From Mesobacillus sp. AQ2 (GTDB lineage Bacteria; Bacillota; Bacilli; Bacillales; Cytobacillaceae), in contig NZ_CP126080.1 in assembly GCF_030122805.1 (NCBI RefSeq), positions 3,663,001-3,727,000 of the forward strand: a DNA stretch of 64,000 nucleotides, read 5' to 3'. The position numbers and the translations under genes are program-made. Within the stretch, counting starts at the first letter, position 1, and every line of letters starts with the position of its first letter. The notes below the pieces were generated by a model. That model was not told where the DNA came from, made no database searches, and saw only the letters and a program-made list of their open reading frames with translations. Positions 57,366-64,000 of the stretch are shown here, piece by piece.

Positions 57366-58729
57366 TACAAGAGATCGTATTTATTCAATTTTTCATAAAG
57401 TGTTGATTTGCTGATCCCCAGCTCCCTGCCCACCAGCATTTTGTCGTCATTATTCCTTTCAAGACTTTGCTTCAATACCCATTTTTCTGTTTCTTCAACA
57501 ATATCTTTTAGCTTCTTGTTCTTGAATCGATAAATCGCTGTCTGTGATTGCAGGTAATCCGGCAAAGAATCCAGCGTAATTTGTTCTCCTTTAGTCAAAT
57601 GAACGGCAGCTTCGATGACATTTTGCAGTTCGCGGATATTCCCCGGCCAACTGTATGATTTCAGGATTTCCATCACATTTCTTTCCATTCCTGCAATCCG
57701 CTTGCCTAACCGGTTTGTGACCTTTTCGATAAAATAGGCGATCAGAAGGTTCAAGTCCTCCGCACGTTCTTTTAATGGAGGGACGCTGAAAGGGACGACA
57801 TTGATCCGGTAAAATAAATCCTCTCTGAATCGTTTCTCCTCGATCATGTTCTCAAGCGGCCTGTTTGTGGCAGCAATGATCCTTACATCAACTGAAACTG
57901 GTTTAGTAGAGCCAATCGGTTCAATCTCTCCATCCTGCAAGGCACGCAACAGTTTTACCTGCATGCTCAGCGGCATGTCGCCAATCTCGTCAAGGAAGAG
58001 GGTGCCGCCATTTGCCAGCTGGAATTTCCCCTTTTTCCCGCCTTTTTTCGCGCCTGTAAATGCTCCTTCCTCATAGCCAAACAACTCGGATTCTAGCAGG
58101 TTTTCGGGGATTGCTCCGCAGTTCACCTTGATGAAAGGCTTCTGGCTCCGGCTGCTTAACTGGTGGATGCTGTGGGCAAACAATTCCTTCCCTGTGCCGC
58201 TCTCTCCCCTGATCAAAATTGAAATATCGCTGTTTGACACCATTTTCACTTTCTCTTTTAAACTGACAATCTGCTGCGACTCGCCTAGGATGTCATCGAG
58301 CGTATATTTCACCCCAGAATCAATTTTTTGAATGTAGGGCTGCATTCTCGTGAGCAGGCTTTTTACATGGCTGTCCATTTTCATCCATTCCTGTGTGTCC
58401 CTGAAGAAGACAGTGCCGAACGCTGCAACTACCTCACCATTTTTGATGATGGGCACCCTGTTGGCAATCATGTAATTGCCTTTGATATATTGCAAGTCGG
58501 CCAGTTCTTCCTGGCCGGTCTTGGCCACAATATGCATCCTGGTATTCTCGATCACTTGTGTCACATGCCGGCCAATCGTTTCTTCCCGATTGACTTCAAG
58601 GAATTCACAATAATTATGGTTGATATAAATGATCCTTCCTTCTTGATCCACGACCACAAGCCATTCAAATGCATTCTCGACAATAGTTTCAATAATGTCT
58701 GCAGGGATATGTAAAAGCTTTGTATTCAT
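57365..58729 (-). CDS. Sigma-54-dependent activator with PAS domain
   Basis: 454 residues from the ATG at 58727-58729 after AGGTGG. PAS sensor (about residues 10-110), AAA+ domain with Walker A GESGTGKE (about 175-182), the sigma-54 contact loop GAFTGA and Walker B LFLDEIGDM, and a C-terminal Fis-type HTH (LVGRELGISKSTLYEKLNKY). It lies just upstream of the gntP-bdhA sigma-54 promoter and probably activates it. The inducer is unknown. Confidence 0.93.
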   Translation of the reverse strand: MNTKLLHIPADIIETIVENAFEWLVVVDQEGRIIYINHNYCEFLEVNREETIGRHVTQVIENTRMHIVAKTGQEELADLQYIKGNYMIANRVPIIKNGEVVAAFGTVFFRDTQEWMKMDSHVKSLLTRMQPYIQKIDSGVKYTLDDILGESQQIVSLKEKVKMVSNSDISILIRGESGTGKELFAHSIHQLSSRSQKPFIKVNCGAIPENLLESELFGYEEGAFTGAKKGGKKGKFQLANGGTLFLDEIGDMPLSMQVKLLRALQDGEIEPIGSTKPVSVDVRIIAATNRPLENMIEEKRFREDLFYRINVVPFSVPPLKERAEDLNLLIAYFIEKVTNRLGKRIAGMERNVMEILKSYSWPGNIRELQNVIEAAVHLTKGEQITLDSLPDYLQSQTAIYRFKNKKLKDIVEETEKWVLKQSLERNNDDKMLVGRELGISKSTLYEKLNKYDLL

Positions 58730-58819
58730 AATCCGCCACCTGGTTTTTCTTTTGATTTTATCACATTTTTCTGAAAATAATAACGGATACAAAAAAAGCA
58801 CCTGAAAAGGCGCTTTCGT

Positions 58820-59347
58820 CTACATTAACTGCATGGTCGTGATGCAGGTCGCATCGTTTTCAAAAGTGGATATTTCTGATTCAACACTTTTACCGTCATA
58901 TCCAATCTTTGTTTTGTACTTTTTATCACGCGGAAGCCATAAATCGATGAAGCCGTTCGGCTGGGACATCATCTTCTCGTCAACAACTACGTTTCCGTCC
59001 TCATCCTCAATATATACATCAAACTCTTTTTCAACCAATTCACCTTGACAACCTGTCAAGCTATGATTCGTTCAAGGATGGGTTTGATTTTCATAAGGTG
59101 CGATTGAGACGAAGAAGTCTTCTTCTGAGATGTCATAGACTTGCTTGTCCCCTTCACTGTCAGCAATCGTCAACTCATGTGAGGTGATGGATGCCTTGTG
59201 GTCCTTGTTTTTGCCCGCGCTGTAATCACTCACCAATTCCTTGATGTTTTGTTGTTGTTTTTCAGGTTCAGCAGATTTTTCTCCGCCATTGCAGGCAGTT
59301 AACAGTCCTGCAGCCAAAAACGCCATTCCTAGAATTTTAAATTTCAA
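58820..59347 (-). CDS. CueP-family lipoprotein with in-frame UGA (candidate selenoprotein)
   Basis: 175 codons from a TTG at 59345-59347 (6-7 nt after AAGGGGGTGA) to the TAA at 58820, with a UGA at codon 92 (59072-59074). The signal peptide ends in lipobox LLTAC (Cys19). The C-terminal half is clearly CueP (GFIDLWLPRD, ATCITTMQL), a copper-resistance protein of the cell envelope. Residue 92 (UGA), Cys100 and Cys168 have spacings 8 and 68, the same as Cys96, Cys104 and Cys172 of Salmonella CueP as I recall them. Downstream codons are intact and in the same frame. Either UGA is read as selenocysteine (SECIS-like hairpin follows) or the gene carries one nonsense mutation. The downstream part has no ribosome site of its own. 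Confidence 0.75.
59044..59074 (-). promoter_or_regulatory. Candidate SECIS element in the CueP-like gene
   Basis: After the UGA (59072-59074) come 11 nt, then CTTGACA (59054-59060), loop GGT (59051-59053), TGTCAAG (59044-59050): a perfect 7-bp stem with a GGU loop. The GGU begins 18 nt after the UGA, the same distance as in E. coli fdhF, where the apical GGU is contacted by SelB. Confidence 0.55.
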
Positions 59348-59377
59348 CCCATTCACCCCCTTATCTTTCAAAGTATG

Positions 59378-59383
59378 ATTATA
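59378..59383 (-). promoter_or_regulatory. -10 box of the CueP-like gene
   Basis: TATAAT on the minus strand 30 bp before the start codon; no good -35 at 17 bp, which is often the case for MerR- or CsoR-controlled metal genes, but this is not evidence by itself. Confidence 0.4.
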
Positions 59384-59411
59384 TCATAATCCCACATTCC
59401 TATATTAGATG

Positions 59412-59451
59412 CAAAATATGCATTTTTTATCGAGAAAAAATGCATATTTTG
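59412..59451. repeat. 17-bp perfect A/T-rich inverted repeat upstream of the CueP-like gene
   Basis: CAAAATATGCATTTTTT, 6-nt spacer, AAAAAATGCATATTTTG. It lies between the CueP-like gene and the MFS terminator. It could be an operator for the CueP-like gene or a second terminator for the MFS gene. Confidence 0.7.
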
Positions 59452-59465
59452 TGACTGATTAGAAA

Positions 59466-59497
59466 GGGAGCTGGACCCCCTTCGGCCCAGCTCCCTG
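59466..59497. terminator. Terminator of the MFS gene
   Basis: GGGAGCTGG / CCAGCTCCC, 9-bp stem with further GC pairs inside; T-rich on both sides. Confidence 0.8.
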
Positions 59498-59535
59498 TTG
59501 TTTTTTATGCTTGTGCTGCACGTTTTGAGATTCTT

Positions 59536-60729
59536 TTAACTTTGCGTTTGTGCAGCAACATTATGAGATACCTTCATTTTCCGGTCGTAAACAAGTGTAG
59601 TGAAAATCCCGATAAACATGATCGCAATCAGGATTGCGAATAACATGGGCATACCGTACAGGTCGACAAGGATTCCGCCCATAAGCGGGCCAATCATCCT
59701 TCCGCCCGTAGCGGTACTGTTGACGATTCCCTGGTAAAAGCCTTCCCGTCCTTTTGGCGCCAGGTCATTTGCAATTGTCGGAACGGCCGGCCAGATCAGC
59801 ATTTCCCCAATCGTCAGGATCACCATGCCAGCAACGAAGCCAGAGAACGCTTGAGCTCCCGCAGCCACTGCATAGGAAACCATGAAGATGACCATTCCGA
59901 TGATGATCTGCAGCTTCAGCTTATTCTGGAACGGCTTGATCAGCCTGTTCACAATTGGCTGGCCAAGGACGATCAATGCGCCGTTAATTGTCCAGAGAAT
60001 GCTGTATTGGTTCAAGGAAATATTCAATTCCTGAGTATAAGCTGCAATCGTTGTTTGCCATTGTACGTACCCCACCCAGCAAAGCAAATAGCCAACAGAC
60101 AGAATCAAAAGAGCATACAGCTTAGTATGGCTTTTTACCGCGCCGTTTTCCTGGAGGACGTTCGTTTGCATCGCAGCCCTGGTGTCGATGCTGCGATAGC
60201 CCAAAATAGCAATCACCATGAAAATCAGGTACATAGCTACGTTCGCTATGAAAATCAGCTGGAATGAATAGGATGCGACAAGCCCGCCAAGCGCTGCCCC
60301 AACCGCGACCCCAAGATTCTGAGCCACATAAATAGCGTTGAATGCTTTGCGGCCACCCTCTTTCCAGACCGACCCAGCCATTGCATACATAGCCGGAAAG
60401 ACGATTCCAGAACCAAAGCCAACCAATGTCAAAAAGAAAATATACTGCGGCCAGCCAGGCCAAAAAGTCAAGCCAAGCAGTGCCAAAATGGTGATGCTGA
60501 TTCCAAGAATGATAGATTTGTAGCCGCCGATTTTATCAAAAAGACTCCCGCCAAAAAGATTGCCGATGACGCTGGCAGCTGAATTCAGCATCAATACGAT
60601 TCCAGCAACAGACAATGATTTGCCGAGGTGCTCATGTATATAGATTGTGTTCAAAGGCCATAAAAAAGAGGAACCAGTAACATTGACTGCCATCCCGATA
60701 ATCAAAAGCCACAAGGCTCTAGGCATCAT
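59536..60729 (-). CDS. MFS transporter (YttB-like)
   Basis: 397 residues with about 12 membrane segments, major facilitator superfamily. The loop after TM2 reads GGSLFDKIGGYK, the MFS signature region. Substrate unknown; drug or metabolite efflux is the usual role. Tandem ATG codons at 60724-60729. Flanked by a dispersed repeat upstream and a terminator downstream. Confidence 0.85.
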   Translation of the reverse strand: MMPRALWLLIIGMAVNVTGSSFLWPLNTIYIHEHLGKSLSVAGIVLMLNSAASVIGNLFGGSLFDKIGGYKSIILGISITILALLGLTFWPGWPQYIFFLTLVGFGSGIVFPAMYAMAGSVWKEGGRKAFNAIYVAQNLGVAVGAALGGLVASYSFQLIFIANVAMYLIFMVIAILGYRSIDTRAAMQTNVLQENGAVKSHTKLYALLILSVGYLLCWVGYVQWQTTIAAYTQELNISLNQYSILWTINGALIVLGQPIVNRLIKPFQNKLKLQIIIGMVIFMVSYAVAAGAQAFSGFVAGMVILTIGEMLIWPAVPTIANDLAPKGREGFYQGIVNSTATGGRMIGPLMGGILVDLYGMPMLFAILIAIMFIGIFTTLVYDRKMKVSHNVAAQTQS

Positions 60730-60767
60730 ATAACGCCTTCTTTCACTAAATTAATTTCGAAAAAACA

Positions 60768-61007
60768 AAAAGCGAAAGCGCCTCGTTCAGCCCCGACAAG
60801 CACTGGAGGGCCGACCGGTGAAGTCGTTCTTTGACTTCATTGGGCGGACCGAAATCGAAAAGAATAGCCGACTGCCCAGAAACGCAGAAACTGGAGACTC
60901 CGACAAAGAAGCGCTTTTTGCTTCTGCAGGCGGAGTTGAAGTTTCGGAGTTTCTAGGAGGCGACACTAGACAAGTGACTCAAGGGGCTAGGCGCTGGAGC
61001 TGGATTA
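60768..61007 (-). repeat. Dispersed intergenic repeat, long copy
   Basis: Inverse orientation to the copy at 13004-13126. The shared parts are AGCGAAAGCGCC...GGACCGAA (60771-60853) and GTGACTCAAGGGGCTAGGCGCTGGAGCTGGA (60974-61005). Between them lies an extra 120 bp (60854-60973) missing from the short copy, which itself can fold (GAAACTGGAGACTCCG / CGGAGTTGAAGTTTC). Confidence 0.85.
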
Positions 61008-61181
61008 AGAAAAACATATATAGTTATCCAAACAGTATATAAATTAAATTTCCAATGCAATACCAAAGTAATTTTAGTGGTTTTTATCGTGGGTTGCAAT
61101 AGGAATTTATACAGGGATTTGAAGTTGAAATTTTCTATTTTTTTGGTAGTGAAATTGGAAAAAATATTTGATTATTTCCAG

Positions 61182-61255
61182 TTCGCGGAATTACCTGTGA
61201 TTTTCGCGGAATTGGGTTGTTCTTTCGCGGAATCTAGCAGTGTTTTCGCGGAATT
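61182..61255. repeat. 21-bp direct repeat (TTCGCGGAATT motif)
   Basis: TTCGCGGAAT starts at 61182, 61203, 61224 and 61245, exactly 21 bp apart, with A/T-rich filler. A lone TTCGTGGAA follows 53 bp after the last. Located downstream of nrfA. 61008-61181 and 61256-61449 show nothing else. Confidence 0.85.
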
Positions 61256-61449
61256 GAAGCTTAATAACATAGGATTTTTCATAAATTGTAGACTTTATTC
61301 GTGGAACCAAGCAAAACTTACCCCAAATCAATGCAGAATCCAGACGTGTTTTTATCAAATCAAACGGTGTTTTCGCCCGATTCCATTTAATCAATAAAAA
61401 AACTAATCAAGGATGATTGACACTTCTCATGTTTTCTGCAAAACTAAAG

Positions 61450-61487
61450 AAAACACCGTACAAACTAGCATTTGCACAGTGTTTTCC
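61450..61487 (-). terminator. Terminator of nrfHA
   Basis: GAAAACAC / GTGTTTTC stem with CTTTAGTTTT following on the minus strand. Confidence 0.75.
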
Positions 61488-61517
61488 TATTTATCTATTC
61501 TCTAAATTTACTATTCT

Positions 61518-62951
61518 CTATTTTTTTGGAGCTGGCTGTTGGGCCGGGAAGTAACTGTTGATTGCTTTGTCTTTCTTCTTGAAGTTATCTTTTTCGTCGT
61601 AAACAGCCTTCTTCACCTTTTCAATCTCTGTCTTGACCTCTTCTAAATTGACGCCTTTTTTGGTCAATTCTTCGATGGCAATATTGATGGCTGCGTTTGA
61701 TTCTTCAGTCGAAATCCTCAATGAATCCATTGATCCCTGCGGATTATGGAAACCAGCCGAACTTTCAGCCGCTACGATATCCCAGAACCATTGTCCTTTT
61801 CTGATATGCTCCTGAGCCTGCTTTATTTTTTCTTCGCTTACTCCTGATGTGATCATCTTATTCACGTAATAGTGTGAGGTAATCGAAATATCCTCGGCCT
61901 TATGAAGGGCTTCCATATGAGTATCCTGAATACCGATTACGCGTTCTTTCAGCTCATCCATATCCCTGTTGGTATGGCAGGTTGCGCAGGATTGATCCAT
62001 TGTCTTCAGAGGCGATGTCCACCAGTGTGAACTGATTTTCTTTTTGCCGTCTACTCTGTCATATGGCATGTGACAGTCTGCACATGTGACTCCAGCCTCG
62101 CCATGCGGACCTTCGATATGTGTCTCAAAGTCAGGGTGCTGGGATTTCAGCATTGGCGTTCCGGAAATATTGTGAACCCAGTCTTTCTCAAAACCTTGTT
62201 CCTTGGCAGTTGTCTCATAGTATTCATACATATCTTCAGGCTTGAATCCATTCGCCCAAGGATAGGTAACTTCACTATTGTCAGCTGCAAAGTAGTACTC
62301 TACGTGGCACTGTCCGCAAACATAGTTCCTCATGTCATTCTTTGTTGGGTTGGACATGTCGATGCCCTGTGATTCCATTGCCTTGATGAAGCTTGGGCGT
62401 GTGACGCGCAAATCCATCGTCTGCGGATCATGGCAGTCTGAACAGCCGATTGGTGAATGGCCCATTGCTTCTGCTTTCGGCCAGATGTCTTTGTTAAAAT
62501 TGCCGCTCCAGTAATCGTCACCCATTTCCTCGATCATGTGCGGTACGGCAGTCGATTTACATGTCAAGCAGGAACCGACCGACTTGTCAGTGATCCTCGC
62601 GATCGCCCGGACGTCCTCATTCGCGTAAATATGGCCGCGATCTTCATTGTATTCAGTCGCAAAGCCATAGCCGTTAAAAAGGACTGGCAAATACGGTTCC
62701 TTGTCATGGTCGAATTTGCTTCGTTTCACGGAACCGCTGTATTTTGTGTCTTCCATCTTTTCGTTTTGTTTGTAGCTGTCATATTGAAGCGGGAAAAGAT
62801 CCTTGAAGGCTTCATTGCTGATTTCATCTTTGCTAAGCCCCGTTTTTAGCTCACTGGCTGAAGTGGCTTCTTCATCCGAGCTGGAGCAGCCTGTAATGAT
62901 GAGCATGACAGCCACAAGGAGCAAATATGCCCAGCGGAAATTTCTAGCCAT
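61518..62951 (-). CDS. nrfA: Cytochrome c nitrite reductase catalytic subunit
   Basis: 477 residues, lipoprotein (lipobox IITGC at about residue 22). Five haem sites: the catalytic CLTCK with a lysine ligand, then CSDCH, CGQCH, CADCH and CATCH. Reduces nitrite to ammonium with six electrons on the outer face of the membrane. Overlaps nrfH by 8 bp; AAGGAGGT precedes its ATG within the nrfH end. Confidence 0.97.
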   Translation of the reverse strand: MARNFRWAYLLLVAVMLIITGCSSSDEEATSASELKTGLSKDEISNEAFKDLFPLQYDSYKQNEKMEDTKYSGSVKRSKFDHDKEPYLPVLFNGYGFATEYNEDRGHIYANEDVRAIARITDKSVGSCLTCKSTAVPHMIEEMGDDYWSGNFNKDIWPKAEAMGHSPIGCSDCHDPQTMDLRVTRPSFIKAMESQGIDMSNPTKNDMRNYVCGQCHVEYYFAADNSEVTYPWANGFKPEDMYEYYETTAKEQGFEKDWVHNISGTPMLKSQHPDFETHIEGPHGEAGVTCADCHMPYDRVDGKKKISSHWWTSPLKTMDQSCATCHTNRDMDELKERVIGIQDTHMEALHKAEDISITSHYYVNKMITSGVSEEKIKQAQEHIRKGQWFWDIVAAESSAGFHNPQGSMDSLRISTEESNAAINIAIEELTKKGVNLEEVKTEIEKVKKAVYDEKDNFKKKDKAINSYFPAQQPAPKK

Positions 62952-63468
62952 TGTTCATCGTACCTCCTTTTTTCTCTAAAAGCTCGCCTGGTTTAGGCGG
63001 TTTAAAATAATCCTCTGTCTTGAAGCCTTTTCCATGCGGCACTGCCTGGTGGCAGCTTGAACAGCTGTCTTTAGCATCATGCGAAATATTTTCCAGTGTA
63101 TTTTCATGGCAGCTGATACAGTTTTCATTTATGACTTCGTCAGAGCTTTCTGTTGCGTGGAGCACCTTCGGTATTTTTGCTTCCCCTAGTGTATTGAAAT
63201 ACACATGTGTCATGCCAGCCTTTGCCTTATAGGTATATTTTTTGACCATATTCTCGTGTGGCAAATGGCAGTCCCCGCAGGCCAGACCGGCGTGGTTGGA
63301 ATCGGAAAACGAGTCATGGACCTCTGTCATGATATGGCAGCTTGAACAGAATTCAGGTGAATCCGTATAAGCGAGTGTCTTGACAGTGACGACCGAAACA
63401 ATGATTCCAGCGAACACACCAATGAATAACAGCATCTTTTTGTCTATTCCCAGCAGCTTTTTCAGCAT
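62944..63468 (-). CDS. nrfH: NrfH, membrane tetrahaem quinol dehydrogenase
   Basis: 174 residues with one N-terminal membrane segment (about 13-33) and four CxxCH motifs (CSSCH, CGDCH, CISCH, CSSCH). NapC/NirT family; it takes electrons from menaquinol and hands them to NrfA. GGGAGGTG precedes the ATG. Confidence 0.95.
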   Translation of the reverse strand: MLKKLLGIDKKMLLFIGVFAGIIVSVVTVKTLAYTDSPEFCSSCHIMTEVHDSFSDSNHAGLACGDCHLPHENMVKKYTYKAKAGMTHVYFNTLGEAKIPKVLHATESSDEVINENCISCHENTLENISHDAKDSCSSCHQAVPHGKGFKTEDYFKPPKPGELLEKKGGTMNNG

Positions 63469-63562
63469 TCTCTTTCACCTCCCTTATAGCCAACTACTAA
63501 AAACTGTTCCCGCATTCATACGAAAACAGCCTTATTAAAACACGACTGTGCTTTAACCAAGG

Positions 63563-64000
63563 TCATGGTGAAACTTTTTCCTGGATCAGACTGATTAAAT
63601 CATCCTTCGTTGTCGGCCCGGAAAAGCGTTCGACTATCTTGCCGTCCCCGTCAATGATGATGGTCTCAGGCTGTCCGATCACATTGTAATCTTTAGAGAT
63701 GTCTTCTTTTGTGTCTAGAAGATACGTAAGCTTTGAGCCACTTTCTCCGATATATTTTTCCATCCGTTTTTTCGATTCGCCTTTTGCGAGGATCAAAAGC
63801 TTTGCACCCTTGTATTCTTTGCCGAAAGCTTCCAATTCTGGCGCTTCATCAATGCATGGCGCGCACCATGTTGCGAAAAAATTCAGGACGACCGGCTGGC
63901 CCTTAAAATCAGAAAGTTTATAAGTATTGCCGTCGATATCCTGCAGTTCAAAATCAATCGACTGGTCACCAGGCTGGGCGGATGCTTTCCCGCCCAGTCC
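63563..64000 (-). CDS. ResA-like thiol-disulfide protein, partial
   Basis: The 3' 145 codons of a thioredoxin-fold protein; the 5' end lies beyond the window. The active site WCAPC is at about 63860-63875, followed by a ResA/TlpA-type domain with the cis-proline segment GQPETIII. ResA keeps apocytochrome c cysteines reduced on the outer face of the membrane, which fits its position just upstream of nrfHA. Confidence 0.88.
   Translation of the reverse strand, partial: GLGGKASAQPGDQSIDFELQDIDGNTYKLSDFKGQPVVLNFFATWCAPCIDEAPELEAFGKEYKGAKLLILAKGESKKRMEKYIGESGSKLTYLLDTKEDISKDYNVIGQPETIIIDGDGKIVERFSGPTTKDDLISLIQEKVSP

Noticed and set aside
58820-59059. Independent 79-aa protein
   Set aside because: Begins at a TTG with no ribosome site, in frame with the upstream CueP N-terminal part after a single UGA.
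58820-59371. Frameshift in CueP
   Set aside because: The two halves are in the same frame; only a UGA codon separates them.

Overview
The window is a stretch of chromosome from a low-to-mid GC, endospore-forming Firmicute of the family Bacillaceae, outside the close B. subtilis group. Gene order follows the B. subtilis acsA-acuABC / ccpA-aroA-ytxJHG-murC-sftA-ytpQP-ytoP-ytnP-trmB-ytmP-amyX-ytlRQP / dat-pepV / ytzE-ytgP-ytfP-cse60-leuS neighbourhood. Ribosome binding sites are strong (AAGGAGG type), TTG/GTG starts are common, and nearly every transcription unit ends in a hairpin plus T-run. The mixture of cytochrome c nitrite reductase, lactate/glycolate use, 3-hydroxybutyrate use and sigma-54 control fits a facultatively anaerobic soil or sediment bacillus. 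Placement near Mesobacillus/Cytobacillus is only a guess.

Layout. 1-3570: acetyl-CoA synthetase (partial) divergent from acuABC, with a CcpA site between them. 3928-6260: ccpA and the chorismate mutase/DAHP synthase gene. 6633-8792: a 719-residue FtsA-like ATPase. 8816-10347: the ytxG-ytxH-ytxJ stress operon behind a sigma-B-like promoter. 10571-11725: a 52-bp tandem hairpin array. 11813-31902: housekeeping genes, including aminopeptidases, murC, nicotinate phosphoribosyltransferase, the DNA translocase sftA, thioredoxin, trmB, pullulanase, a DagK-like lipid kinase and thpR. 32125-45617: cysteine synthase family, an E. coli-type SpeD, D-amino acid aminotransferase, pepV, the ytgP flippase, Cse60, rhodanese, and leuS behind a leucine T-box. 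46103-54725: glycolate/lactate oxidation (glcD-glcF, lctP, lutR, lutABC) with two copies of a likely LutR operator. 54900-58729: 3-hydroxybutyrate dehydrogenase and a GntP permease behind a textbook sigma-54 promoter, beside the sigma-54 activator gene. 58820-59347: a CueP-family lipoprotein gene interrupted by an in-frame UGA. 59536-60729: an MFS transporter. 61518-64000: nrfA, nrfH and a ResA-like thioredoxin (partial).

Two things stand out. First, the CueP gene (58820-59347) has UGA exactly where the family has its first conserved cysteine. The gene continues in the same frame with intact CueP sequence, and 18 nt after the UGA there is a perfect 7-bp hairpin with a GGU loop, the geometry of a bacterial SECIS. 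It may encode a selenocysteine form of CueP. Second, intergenic regions carry several arrays with unrelated sequences but rigid periods of 52, 53, 21 or 20.5 bp. These are whole numbers of DNA helical turns (five or two). The 52/53-bp arrays are made of hairpin units. I know of no described family that unites them.
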